From NCBI GenBank assembly GCA_947646735.1, contig CANTFK010000639.1, positions 124,001 through 188,000 of the forward strand: a stretch of 64,000 nucleotides of DNA, written 5' to 3'. The notes under the pieces are model-generated. The model ran no database searches. It had not been told where the DNA came from and saw nothing but the letters and a program-made list of their open reading frames with translations. Of the stretch, positions 52,136 through 62,848 are shown one piece after another; positions within the stretch are counted from its first letter, which is position 1; every line of letters begins with the position of its first letter. This DNA comes from Peronospora farinosa (taxonomy: Eukaryota; Oomycota; Peronosporomycetes; Peronosporales; Peronosporaceae). Position numbers and translations under genes: made by a program.

Positions 52136-54835
52136 CTCTTTCAGTACACGAGCTAACATCGAGACGGGATATCGCAAACTGACAAAGTAATCTCTGTGGT
52201 GCAGAAAGTTGCACTGACGTAGGTGGGTAGTCAGAAGCAGATATTTTACATGGCCTTGAGCTTCGAACGGAGTATCGATACGATATTTTATGAAAGTATT
52301 TTGACATAGTGAGCTTGCAAATCGTGACTGTATTGTAATGTAAGTACATGTCCTCAGCTTCCAGTTGTAAAACAATATGCTGAACACTTTGAAAGCCATA
52401 CGTATTAATGGTTCAGATACAACCACTGTTGGTCATCGATACCTTTGCATCGTCCGCCAAGAGGTGACTTTCAAGATTAGTCAAACTAGAAGAAAAGCAA
52501 AAGCCTGTGCACAATTAAAGCCATCATGCTGACTGGAAGGGTAAAACAGCGAGGTCGTAAATGTAAGGCTATGCATGAGAAGATAGTCTAACGCTTTTAT
52601 TGTTCCAACGGACAGTCCAGTCAATTGGGTTCTCTGTGCTATCATTTCAATAATCAAAGTTCTGTCGTTGTCACTGTGGTGTAATATACGATGGGTTCAG
52701 CACTGCTGGACGGACTGTAGTCGCGTGTCAGCGTTAACCATAGGCAGTTGCAGGTCCTCTTTGCTTCTTAAGATAAAGCATATACCAATCGAAGCTGAAC
52801 CTTTGCAAGGCGTGCTCGAAAGTCTGGTCTCCACTAAAGTGAAGGCAAGATCAAGGCAGTATATCGCTTGCGTGTTGCGAACATGTTGCTTCTTGACTGT
52901 ACTGTTCACAAAAGCTAGACAAATTGACCTTAGACAACAGCTAGCGTCTCCGGCTGACGCATACGTCCAATTGACGTAAGCCAGAAACAATACAACACAA
53001 GCTTATTTTGACGGCGGTAGCGCTCGAGCACGGTATCGCTGCATGCTGCTTGTTTCTTTCCTTACGGCCCTGATTGTGATAATGTGCTGCGAATACATTT
53101 GCTGCGTGTGAAGCCGGCATACTAGCCATGTTACTGCTGTGCTCGCTGGGCCAGATCAATACCACCCTGCAACGCACGACTACAAGTATACAATTGCCGA
53201 GAGCTGACTGGTAGAGCGTGGGTCTGCTGTTGCATTTCCAACGAGGCAGATGACGTGGGGATGTAGCAGCGGAAGGAAAAAAACGGAGTTTGAACACTTA
53301 TAAAGTACTTCTTAAACAGCTTTTGAGTGCAGGAGTTGGATTAACTCTTAGTAGAAAGTGTACCACCACGCAGGACACCCCTAGGATCAAACGTTGTCTA
53401 CTTCTTTTGGTGAGTAGGTTCGCCACACGCAAGTCTCAAGAGCTAATGATATGGGGGCTCGTTTCTAAATTGCTACAGCTATAATGTCGTGAAGGCACAA
53501 CTACTGCAGCGAATGCAAAAGCAGAATCGACAGACGAGTGGCAACACTTGCACAGAATCTTGCGTGCTCAACTTTACCTTGTGCATCTTTCTTCATCACG
53601 AACATGCGGCTCAAGTCGAAAGACGCCGTAAAGTACTCGGACGTGCCTGGTGTGTTGCTTTTTTTCTTCTGTGTCTACCAATGACTTGTTATTTGATATC
53701 TACCTAAACTGGCAGCAAGATGATGTCCTGCTACTGCTCAAATGTCCTGCCACCAAGGAAAGCTTCCTTTCACTGTAGAACGCGTTGGTTCTCGTATCAA
53801 AGTTGGTGATGCACTAGGTTAGCTATGGAAGAGACACCATGGTGTCGTCCCCGCACGAAAAGCCCCTCCCTGCTACACATTCTCCTTCTTGATACGTTGG
53901 CCAAGTCGCTCACGACCATAGTGACACAAATTGCGCAGTCACGTATGGGTGAGGACAGATGAGACGAGGTCAGTGGTTCAGCACGATTGGTAGGCTGCTT
54001 CACTCAGTTTTACGCCAAGGTAGGGCTATAAGCCATGATGCTGTAGACCGTGATCGTTCGGTAGTGGCGTGCGAACAGCTGCGGATGTTTACCTGCTAGT
54101 AATGCAGCAGACAATAATCTGCCATTGCAAAGGTAGCGTGCCCATCTGGACTTTTGTATTGCTAATTCTGCCATAGATAATAAACGGGCGTTTGTTGATG
54201 TGATGACATGCCATAAAATAGTGATCGCTGGTTTTCTGACAGTTGCAATGTTCGTTTGAGGAATGCAACTGTTTTGTCGTACCCACCGAATTTCTTTGTC
54301 AGTCGTATTGTGTGCAATAGAAGAAATCGCCGGCTGACCAAGTACTTATGAGCATAATTACCATAATATGGTCGATACAAGCTATCGGCTGGCGTGCGAT
54401 TTCTGTCCTGTGAGTGACTACAGCATTTCTACGATCGTCGTGCCCGCAATCGATTATTGGGTACCAAATGCACGATGGCGCCTTTCCTACGGTTGTGAGC
54501 GTGAATTCGAACTCGTAACGTGCCAGTGCTGGGGCCAGTTTGCCACAATGCGGTACAACGGCAACAAAGATCGTCTATCGGGACGCCGGAAAAGTGATGC
54601 CCCTTCAATAGTAAGATCATCAAATCCAGACGAAACACTGTATGATAGTCTGTACATGTGGACGCGAACGAAGGCAGCCATAACCATTTTGTATCACTCC
54701 TTCCGGCATAGAACTTGTCACATTGCAAAGGGTTCATCCTCACGTGTCAGTTTACGAAGTGCAACAGTACAAATAACGACTCAAAAGAGCTCGATAACTC
54801 CTTTTTCACTCGTTACTCATTTTCTTTTCTGAAGC
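52136..54835. other. Gene-poor intergenic region
   Basis: 2.7 kb without a supported gene. Several frames of 60-154 codons exist (the longest is 54368-54832, plus), but none shows a known domain, splice structure or convincing composition. Part may be promoter DNA of the two flanking genes. Confidence 0.45.
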
Positions 54836-56338
54836 ATGAAAGCGCTGGCCTATCGATTGCGTAGCCGTCATAGTAGGAGAAATGACGAAATTGTAGACGA
54901 TGTCAAACTGAGCTTTTGCTTTGAAGAAGCTGTCAAGGACGAGAGCATCAATGATCGGAGCCCAAGGGATAAAAATAGAGAAAGAAGAGCGATGGATGAT
55001 AACGGGAGGAAGAATCGAGGCAATCACAACAAGGATAAGGACAGCTGCAAGAAGCTTGCTATGACATCTGCCACTCAGTCTTATAATAAAGCCGATTTGC
55101 TGTTACAATCAGAGCAGCCCAGCTTCCAGCCGCACAGACGAACAGTTAGTGCTCCCACCATGACGCGGGGCAGCAGTCTAAAGCAGCAACACCAGCACAG
55201 GATGCTGGCCAAAGCCCACTTCAATTCGAGAGCGGACGTTACTTCTAATGCGGCTAACACGCTCCGACTGTATGACAGACTGATGTACGACCGAGGGATC
55301 TGCGTGGCCAGCTCGTCGTCCATCATTCACAGTCAAAGCAGCAACGGCAGTGCTGAACGATCGAGACATGGAGCGTTCATTAGCTCTAATGCTAGCTCCT
55401 CCTCAGACAGCAGTCAGAAACCTGAAGTAGTAATAAACGTGAGATACAGTGGCATTCTCATGATCAAGCGCGGACCACTGAAGGTTGCAGACAAGCGCTA
55501 CTATTTCGTAACATGTAGTAGTCCGGAGCTGTATTCCTTTAGAGACGAGATGTCGTTTAAGCTGTGGTTGTCATCAGGACACTCGATTAGAGGAGGAGAT
55601 GCTGGTGCCAGAACTAGTGGACTGTTTTCTGTGCTTGTGGGCACCGTGTTGCGTGCGGATGCAGCATCTGAGGTGGAAGGCAGTAGTGGTGGCTATCACT
55701 CGGAGAAGACGTTTCATGTGATGATGGGATTGGCGTCCAAGTGCTTTACGTTACGTTTTACAGCTGAAAGCGGGAGAAAGGCGACGCAGTGGCTTGAAGC
55801 TCTTCAGGAAGTGCAGCTTACTAAGCGCTATGGAAACCAACTTTCTCGCAAATTGGGCTCTGCTGCAGACACGAGACTTTTGCTCCCTCTCGATGAACAC
55901 AATGGGCTTTGTGGAGCGGGTACTGCAATTACTTTAGATGAATCGACGAGTGAGCAAGGTGATACTGATATGGAAAACATGTACGGAGAAGCTATCGATG
56001 AGATCGGTGACGACCGCGAACCTGCCGTGATGAAGTCCGCATTGACATCAAATGCAAATCTGCCGCGTGTGTACACAGGTGGCATATTGCAGAGCAAGCC
56101 ACGTTTTGACGACAATGGCGATGCTACGACTGTTTCGACACGCACGTCGCACAGTGGTAGCTCACCGACTTCGGTCGTGTCTCGAGATCCAAATCGTCCT
56201 GTATCGTGCAAATCTGGTAGAGCATCTCTTGACTTATCAGTTCAATTCGAGCCTTCGATACTCTCGCTGATTTCGGATCGTAATGATCCTCACGGGCATC
56301 GCAGTTCGTCTATAGCTGATAGGGCAATCACAAGGTAA
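54836..56338 (+). CDS. PH-domain protein with a captured C-terminus
   Basis: Single exon, 500 residues from ATG 54836. The N-terminal 195 residues are basic and disordered. Residues about 200-330 form a pleckstrin-homology domain: YSGILMIKRGPLKVADKRYY, FVTCSSPELYSF and, at its C-terminal helix, FTAESGRKATQWLEALQEVQ. PH domains bind phosphoinositides or proteins at membranes. The last 17 or so codons (from about 56280) lie inside one arm of a large inverted repeat derived from the neighbouring pathogen-related-like gene, in a different frame, so the native end of the protein has probably been replaced. Confidence 0.82.
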   Translation: MKALAYRLRSRHSRRNDEIVDDVKLSFCFEEAVKDESINDRSPRDKNRERRAMDDNGRKNRGNHNKDKDSCKKLAMTSATQSYNKADLLLQSEQPSFQPHRRTVSAPTMTRGSSLKQQHQHRMLAKAHFNSRADVTSNAANTLRLYDRLMYDRGICVASSSSIIHSQSSNGSAERSRHGAFISSNASSSSDSSQKPEVVINVRYSGILMIKRGPLKVADKRYYFVTCSSPELYSFRDEMSFKLWLSSGHSIRGGDAGARTSGLFSVLVGTVLRADAASEVEGSSGGYHSEKTFHVMMGLASKCFTLRFTAESGRKATQWLEALQEVQLTKRYGNQLSRKLGSAADTRLLLPLDEHNGLCGAGTAITLDESTSEQGDTDMENMYGEAIDEIGDDREPAVMKSALTSNANLPRVYTGGILQSKPRFDDNGDATTVSTRTSHSGSSPTSVVSRDPNRPVSCKSGRASLDLSVQFEPSILSLISDRNDPHGHRSSSIADRAITR

Positions 56339-56439
56339 CACCAATGCAAGTGCTTCTCTTCGTATGCCAGTGGATAAGGTCTTCGTACTGGCGTCTCGTG
56401 ATGTCACGAGTACAAACGGACTGGAGCTGCTGATAGGCA

Positions 56440-56916
56440 AAAGGGCGAAATCCGCCATCACGAGTTATGCAGGACCCTACGAATGGTGAACCTGTATCTT
56501 GGCTACTATGGGGTTCCGATATTTCACCAACTTGGCGATATCTCAACTATCGCGATCCCGATGCCCACCTCATCGCCTCGATAGGTGGAAAGTGCTATCA
56601 GACGTCCATTATGGAGGCGACACGCAAAGTCGCTACGATCAATGGCGGTGGGTGCCAAGACACCTTTTACTTGCATAGGGAACCTGATGAAGCGGGTCCT
56701 CGGCTAGCTCCGCACAGAGGTTTTGGCTTTCGTTACTTGCTCCATAAGCAGCCCCTACACTCTCTCCAACATTTCCAAGATACAACAAGCCAAACATATC
56801 GTTCTCGAGAATTGACCTACCCGGAACCCGCAATTCATCATTTACCTGCAAATAAAAGGTTTCCTGGCACACACTACGCCATTGATCGTAGCGAGCCTTG
56901 TGTGTCGCCTCCATAA
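56440..56916 (+). pseudogene. Inverted partial copy of the pathogen-related-like gene
   Basis: The frame MQDPTNGEPVSW ... ASIGGKCYQTSIMEATRKVA ... CQDTFYLHREPDE mirrors MQDPTNGEPVAW ... EECCQTFIMEATHKAR ... CQETFYLQVNDE of the minus-strand gene. The upstream part of the copy lies across frames inside the end of the PH-domain CDS. It has no start of its own and is a broken duplicate. Confidence 0.75.
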
Positions 56917-57247
56917 TGAACGTCTGACAGCACTCTTCCACATATGAGGCGAGAGGTGTGGCATCGGGATCGCGCATACGCCCTTTTACATATGCCAAGT
57001 CTGTGAGCACATATTTCGGAACCCCATAGCGCCAAGCTACAGGTTCACCATTCGTAGGGTCCTGCATAACTCGTGATGGCGGTTTCGCCCCTTTTGCTAT
57101 CAGCGCATCCAGTTCCTTTTGTACTTGTGACATCCGAGACCCAGTAAGCGAGGACCCTTCCACTGATACGAAGAGAAGCACATTGCCATTGGTGTTACCT
57201 TGTGATTGCCCTACAGCTATAGACGAACGCGATGCCCGTGAGTTCAT
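56639..57247 (-). CDS. Pathogen-related-protein-like gene (SnoaL-like), possibly truncated
   Basis: The frame runs from ATG 57247 for 202 codons. MSQVQKELDALIAKGAKPPS precedes a segment resembling plant pathogen-related/SnoaL-like proteins: VAWRYGVPKYVLTDLAYVKG, then SYVEECCQTFIMEATHKARY and DQWRSVCQETFYLQVND. The family role is unclear. From about 56848 the sequence enters the spacer and then the antisense of the inverted copy (56639-56707), so the original 3' end is probably lost. A GTAAAT donor after FYLQ would also allow an intron with the true last exon elsewhere. Confidence 0.5.
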   Translation of the reverse strand: MNSRASRSSIAVGQSQGNTNGNVLLFVSVEGSSLTGSRMSQVQKELDALIAKGAKPPSRVMQDPTNGEPVAWRYGVPKYVLTDLAYVKGRMRDPDATPLASYVEECCQTFIMEATHKARYDQWRSVCQETFYLQVNDELRVPGRSILENDMFGLLYLGNVGESVGAAYGASNESQNLCAELAEDPLHQVPYASKRCLGTHRH

Positions 57248-57634
57248 TCGATGAAATCGCGAAGTTGGAAGTGATTGAACTGATGCAAGAGATGCTCTAA
57301 GATTTGCACGAACGGGACGATTTGCATGCTCAGACCTGTCGTCGAACTGTCGTCGAACTGTCGTCTGTCGTCGAATTGTTTATTGTGCTATTGTGCTATT
57401 GTGTTGACTATTCAGGAAAGAAGGTGTAAAGATTCTGCAGCTATGGCATGTTCCGTTGTTTACTTGTCTTGCAAATTTTTCGCTTGCGACCTTACGATGT
57501 AGCGGTCGTTTTCAAACTTTCATCTCATCCCAAATATCAACAGAGACTATATATACAATGAATGCCAACTGCAGTTTATTAATGTCAAGTTGACATCACC
57601 CAACCATCCAAGAAAGACCTTACATTCCAGTACC

Positions 57635-57949
57635 ATGGGCGGCGGCAACGGACAAAAGTCAGCGACCAAGCGTGAGCGCAATATGCCAAGAAAATGAAGG
57701 ATGCCAAGCAAAAGGACCATGCCGAGTCCAAGGCCAAGATGGAAGCCGATAAAACGGGCATCAAGTGCAAGATCTGCATGACCACGTTCCTTATCACAGC
57801 CAACGGACGTCGTGGCTGTAGCCATCCATTCGTCCATCCACTAATCTCTATTCTTGCCCTAGCAGAAGACGCAGCTAAATGACCACTTTGAAAGCAAACA
57901 CTCGTTTAAGGGCTTTACCATTGTGCAGTGCTTTCCTGACATAGTCTAA
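57635..57949 (+). pseudogene. Decayed paralogue of the small zinc-finger gene
   Basis: It starts MGGGNGQKSATKRERN like the intact gene at 58348 but lacks one base near 57680, which shifts the frame. The intron donor that reads GTACGT in the intact copy is GGACGT here (57807-57812). The second exon still reads KTQLNDHFESKHSFKGFTIV. Both lesions break the gene. Confidence 0.8.
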
Positions 57950-58347
57950 GAAAGAGAAAGACAATTGGTTGTCTTGTCAACGCTTCCATTCTATCATCAT
58001 TCTACATTATCAGCAAGAAACGCGTGTTACAGACCCTTTTCTAGTGAGATCGACATGTAGTTCCAAACAAGAAGAGAGGTCTATAAGTCTGTTGAACCGA
58101 CATTTATCAAAAGCACAAGAACAATGACATTGTTTGACTTTTACTTTCTCGTCTTGCTTCCCCTTGGACTCTTTTTAGAGCTTAAATGAATGACCTGACT
58201 GACCTGACTTTACATGCAGATTTAAAAAGCTATTCCTACGTGGTCGTCCACTCGTTCTGACCGTGCCAACCAATGACAAGTCATTACTCTATCATTCCTC
58301 AAATCTCCTCAGAGGACTCAAGTCTCTTTACCACCTTTAGTAATATC
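57950..58347. other. Intergenic region between zinc-finger copies
   Basis: No gene seen; it presumably holds the promoter of the intact copy. Confidence 0.4.
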
Positions 58348-58667
58348 ATGGGTGGTGGCAATGGACAAAAGTCGGCGGCAAAGCGCGATCGCAACAACGC
58401 TAAAAAGATGAAAGATGCCAAGCACAAGAACCATGCCGAGTCCAAGGCCAAGATGGAAGCAGACCGAACTGGGCTCAAGTGCAAAATCTGCATGACCACG
58501 TTCCTTATCACGGCTAATGTACGTCGTCATATTATACCGCGACCATCAATACCGGTATGAACTAACCTGTTTTACCATTGATATCATAACAGAAAACGCA
58601 GCTGAATGATCATTTTGAGAGCAAACACTCGGCAAAGGGCTTTACTTTTGAGCAGTGCTTTCCATAA
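58348..58667 (+). CDS. Small C2H2 zinc-finger protein (ZNF706/At2g23090 type)
   Basis: Exons 58348-58518 and 58593-58667 (74-bp GTACGT intron) give 81 residues. The N-terminal half is Lys/Ala/Asn-rich (KKMKDAKHKNHAESKAKMEA), as in the 4F5/ZNF706-like family. The finger is LKCKICMTTF ... LNDHFESKHS (C-x2-C, H-x4-H). The function of the family is poorly known. The start matches that of the neighbouring pseudogene copy; an in-frame ATG at 58273 is less likely. The two copies arose by tandem duplication, and only this one is intact. Confidence 0.9.
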
Positions 58668-58841
58668 TTGTAGGTGGTAATACGCAAATACCGGTATCTA
58701 CAAATGCTGCAAACTTAAGAAGACGATAAAAGAGCGTAAAGCGCAAGGCACGTTCTGCAGTACATGTATTTTGGAATACGGATACTATTGTTGTGGCTCT
58801 ACATTTCTCTCTATCTCTCTTGTTATTGTTTATCGGTTCTG

Positions 58842-60704
58842 TTACTTCTTTCCCTTGAAGCGACGAGGAGTAAAGTGACCAGTCTTCTGCTTTCTAGTCA
58901 AGGCCGATTTTTTCCCACTTTTTGACACGGACAAAGTAGCAGTCGTCGACTTCTTGTCCGACTTTTGGATGTGACGCTGTTTGCCATATAAGACGCTGCT
59001 GGTGCGCTGCTGGAATTTTTTACGCTTCTCGAACGGGTTTTCCTTGCTGCCACGCAGCAGTAAACGAGCGGGCACGCCGACCATATCAAACTCTTCACGA
59101 AGTTGGCTCAGTAGAAACCGCTGATATGCCTCAGGCACATCGGACGGTTTGCTAACGAACACTGCAAAAGTGGGCGGACGGGACTTCACTTGTGTCGCGT
59201 ACTTGACGTTTAGCGTCTTGCCCTTGACCGTTGGAGGCGGGTGATGCCGTGCCATGGCTTTAAGCCATCGGTTTAAGCGGCCCGTGGTAACGCGAAGGTC
59301 CCATCTCTCATACGCCTTTAGTACTTCAGGCACCAGTTTCTTTATACCATTGCCCGTGAGCGCCGAGATGGGAACCACAGGCACACCTCGTACCTGTGCA
59401 AGCGAATCCTGCAACTCGTTCTGAATACGCTGCAACTCAAAGTCAACGCTAGCACCAGCAAGGTCGCTCTTGTTGGCTGCAAGTACCAGTGCACGGCCCT
59501 CTTCGATCACGCGCTGTGCGATGGTCAGGTCCATGTGAATAAGCTTGGGCTCGCTCATATCTACGACAACGACTACAACCTGAGCCGAATCAATTGCACG
59601 AAAGGCATCGCGCACTGACAGGTTTTCAATCTGATCGTCATGATCACGCTTGCTGTACCGCCGAATACCTGCCGTATCCACGAGCTTAATGGGTCGTCCG
59701 TGGAATGTCCACGGCACTTCTACCGAATCGCGCGTCACTCCAGGCCTAATAACACGAGCACAATATGTAAAACACACTGTAAAGCATAGACTTCACCACC
59801 AAACCCGAATCAACTCTTCACCACGTACTCGGGGCCTGTGAGAACACGGTCGTTGCGCACAATCTTGTTGAGCAACGTGGACTTGCCTACATTAGGGCGA
59901 CCGACAATAGCAAGCTTAATCGTACGAGGCTGCACATCCACAAACAGTCCACAAAAATTCCGTCAGAATTCTCGTCCACGGGCTTTACCTTTTCAACGTG
60001 CAACTCGCACGCACATCGTCCTTTTCCGGTTCTACATCCTCCTCTTTCCCTTGTGCCTCCTTGTGATGTTTCTCCTTCTCAAATTTCTCATACATTGGAA
60101 TAACCTCATCAAGTAACAATGTAATTCCTTCCCCGTGCTCTGCTGACAATGGAATGGCTCCTCCCATTCCCAACTCGTAGCAGTCATTAAGTTCGGTCTC
60201 CCAACGCTCTGGATCACCCTCCAATTTATTAGCTACCAGATGAACTGATGCTTTGGGATTCTCTCGACGCAACCAACGAGCAAAATGTGTATCCACAGGC
60301 GTAATGCCCTGTCGTCCGTCCACTAAAAAAAAGACAAGATCAGCCTCATGCACGGCAAGTCTTGTCTGTTCCAGCATTCCTTCCTCTAAGGTCCCGGAAG
60401 GCGCGTCTTCTAGTCCTCCAGTGTCTATCACATCCAGATCTAATCCAGCGACGGTAGAACGGGCATAGCGACGGTCACGCGTCGTCCCTGGGACGTTATG
60501 TACGATAGCCGAGCGTGTCTTTGTCAGACGATTAAAGAGCGTGCTCTTACCTACATTGGTGCGGCCTACAAGGGCAATACGAAGACGAGGATGATCTTCT
60601 AGAAATTCACGAGGCTTCAGATCGTTCGTGAGGGATGACAAGCACCGAGAAGGGCGCACCAGTCCAGTCGAGAAGCGTGACGAACGCTTCAGGAGACTCC
60701 GCAT
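58842..60704 (-). CDS. Mitochondrial double-GTPase Der/EngA
   Basis: Exons 60704-60015, 59929-59829 and 59745-58842 (85- and 83-bp introns) join to 564 residues. A basic presequence ([20 protein letters not shown]) precedes GTPase domain 1 ([16 protein letters not shown], then NKLE where NKxD is usual). A charged linker leads to domain 2 ([27 protein letters not shown]). The KH-like C-domain ([20 protein letters not shown]) is followed by a Lys-rich tail. Der acts in large ribosomal subunit assembly in bacteria; the presequence suggests mitochondria here. The join at intron 2 restores the G2 region. It is head to head with the next gene. Confidence 0.94.
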
Positions 60705-60871
60705 GTTGAAAATGACGACTGGTTGTGCTCATCACTATTCCTTCACAGAGGTATACCTTCTAATAGCGATATGCGTCAAAAGTAAGGAAGATATTCCAAA
60801 CTGGAGGCTATTTGGATAACATTTACAATAACGTTGGTGAAATTTCACTTTTGATTTTTATATTTTTGATC

Positions 60872-61582
60872 ATGGGCCGCCCACAGCTCCCGATCTGGAA
60901 TGAATTCGTGACGACGGTGCCTGCAGATGCAGATAAGCGCAGCCCTGATGTCGCATGTCTTCATTGCCGAGCACTGGTGTGTAATGCACGTCCTGCGAGT
61001 CTCTTGAGTCACGCCTCCCGCTGTTCGGAAATGCCGGATCATATTCGTCTTCGAGTAGGAAGGAGCGACCGTCCCCCAAAGACGATGGTGTCGCCTTTGG
61101 GGCTGCAGAATACAAAGACGGGACAGATTAATACTCAGAGTGAGAATCAGAATCAAATTGAGGGTGAGGAGGAGGTCGAGATGGAAATGGAGATGGAGAC
61201 GACGTCGACGACGCCGCCGCCGCCAATGCCAACGGAGCGTCGCCCTGTCTTGGGCAAACGCGCGCGGATCGTTACGTCGACGACTGGACCCACTTCGGAC
61301 ACTTTAGAGCAAGTGCTCACGTCCATTCGAGACGTGATGGATAAATCACTTGAGGTCAAGCGCGAGGAGCTGCAGCTGAGAAAAGAAGAGCTTGAGTTTC
61401 AGAAGGAAGCACTGAGTGCCAAATTGGATGACCGCCGTCAAGCGAGAGAGGAAGAAAGGAGAGACAGACGAGAACAACGGGAAGCGGATCGACAGGAGAG
61501 ACTGGAGCTTGCAAGGATCGAGAATGAAAAGAACTTGGCGTTCTTGAAAGCAGTGATGGAATCATCAGCGCAGCGACGGTGA
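60872..61582 (+). CDS. Zinc-finger (BED-like) protein with C-terminal coiled coil
   Basis: 236 residues from ATG 60872; an in-frame ATG at 60812 would add a hydrophobic stretch and is judged unlikely. Residues about 9-52 (WNEFV ... VACLHCRALVCNARPASLLS then HASRC) have the Trp, CxxC and His/Cys spacing of a BED-like DNA-binding finger. A Met-Glu repeat (VEMEMEMET), a Pro-rich run and a long charged coiled coil (about 160-236; REELQLRKEELEFQKEALSA) follow. Such proteins often derive from hAT-type transposases, but no transposase domain is present. The role is unknown. Confidence 0.75.
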   Translation: MGRPQLPIWNEFVTTVPADADKRSPDVACLHCRALVCNARPASLLSHASRCSEMPDHIRLRVGRSDRPPKTMVSPLGLQNTKTGQINTQSENQNQIEGEEEVEMEMEMETTSTTPPPPMPTERRPVLGKRARIVTSTTGPTSDTLEQVLTSIRDVMDKSLEVKREELQLRKEELEFQKEALSAKLDDRRQAREEERRDRREQREADRQERLELARIENEKNLAFLKAVMESSAQRR

Positions 61583-61750
61583 ACGCTATACAGAGACGCT
61601 GGTGTGAAATGAGATTGTAGGACGTTGGTCTTTCGTGCATGGCGAACACCTTGCAGAGAGAGAAGTAGTCTAGCCAAAGGTTTGTTTGGATTGGTCTTAT
61701 GCATTGATAGTGTGGTGATGAGGATGCAAACCAAAGAATTGTTCAGCCTT

Positions 61751-62662
61751 CTAGCGCTCGTATTTCGCCCAAAGGTGCGCGAAATGCTCGTCAAAGCGGC
61801 CTGTGAAAGAGAAGTAAGTTTAGCCTGATTACGACTACCATGCAATAGAACAAACGAACCGATAATGGGGCCACCCTTGTGGATAACGAGATTCTCAGCG
61901 TTGCCTACGACGGCCTGGCGACTCCAGTTGAACGATCCTACGTGAAAAAGAATGTAGCGGGATCCCTGTAAATGGTACGACAACACTTTTAGTCTGAAGG
62001 AAGGCACTGCTGGCGACGTACCATTTAGCAAGATCTTCTTGTCAATAACACAGAACTAAGAACAAGAACCAGATCCATCAGTAACTCATAACGTTCTCAT
62101 TAACAGTAGGATGTCAACTCACCTTGTGGTGCATGTACGTTCGCGCATTGTCGTCACGCACTGGAATACCCTGTTCCCCAGCACAAGTCATTAGTCCGAA
62201 CAATGGAACGATACAGTCCATATAAAGTCAACCACCTACAGCGTCGACAAATTTCAGAATGTCAGATCCTTTGCCCTTCATCTGGCCATCGTCCGTGATG
62301 ACGCGAACTTTAACCCCACGGGCGTGAGCATCCAGCACGGCATTTGCAATCTGTAAGTGGAATAATCGACAGCGTATCTTATTAATGGCCGACATAACAA
62401 TGAGGTCACACTTTGTTGTCCATACTTCGTCACACGTGATAGTAAAGACGCAAATGTCCATTGTCTTTTTAGCGTTTTTGAGGTATTCAAGCATTGTCAT
62501 GAGAGAACTACCCTGGTCATGAATCAACTTGCAATTCTTGCGTGTGCAGCCCTTGTCCATGTGGAAATTCTTGCATGGCATGCCTGGGTCAGGAAAGAAC
62601 AGAACATCCACGAACGAGTCGCCTAAATGGGCAGTAGTCTCGGATCCGAGACAATTTCCCAT
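61751..62662 (-). CDS. PLD6/Zucchini-like phospholipase D with CCCH finger
   Basis: Six exons (62662-62426, 62350-62240, 62170-62123, 62055-62022, 61937-61860, 61800-61751) join in frame to 185 residues. An N-terminal part with VDVLFFPDPG and a CCCH finger (CKNFHMDKGCTRKNCKLIHD) precedes one phospholipase D domain. The single HKD motif is in MHHKFCVID ... LLNGSFNWSRQAVVGNAENL. The end is HFAHLWAKYER. In animals this family (mitochondrial cardiolipin hydrolase/Zucchini) cuts cardiolipin or piRNA precursors and works as a dimer. No transmembrane anchor is obvious here; MGNC at the start could be myristoylated. Activity is inferred. Confidence 0.9.
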
Positions 62663-62848
62663 GGTTGGTGTAGACTACTTCCTGTTTGAAGGAGAGAACT
62701 GAAATCACCATCCCGGCCATTATTCGTATTACTTTATGTAGAATACCACTACCTGACATTGATTACGACATCGCAAAACAAGGTGTAGTTTCTACGCACT
62801 TTCTACCAATCGTTGCTTCGACGCATCTTATTCTACCATCTTCAAAAG
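62663..62848. promoter_or_regulatory. Bidirectional promoter region (186 bp)
   Basis: This lies between the ATGs of the PLD6-like and transporter genes. No specific motif was assigned. Confidence 0.3.

Larger units (their letters stand above)
56280..57255. repeat. Imperfect ~430-bp inverted duplication
   Basis: The left arm (about 56280-56707, plus) matches the right arm (about 57255-56848, minus) over its length, at roughly 80-85% by eye. Shared blocks include GTCTATAGCTG, CAATCACAAGGTAACACCAA, GTGCTTCTCTTCGTAT, GTTATGCAGGACCCTACGAA and ATTATGGAGGCGACACAC (-C/-G variants). The spacer is about 140 bp. Confidence 0.85.

Noticed and set aside
54500..54520. tRNA T-loop-like sequence GAGTTCGAATTC on the minus strand
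   Set aside because: No complementary T stem, acceptor or anticodon arm is present.
54368..54832. 154-codon plus-strand frame just before the PH-domain gene
   Set aside because: No recognisable domain, unlikely composition, and the start is not supported. It may be chance.
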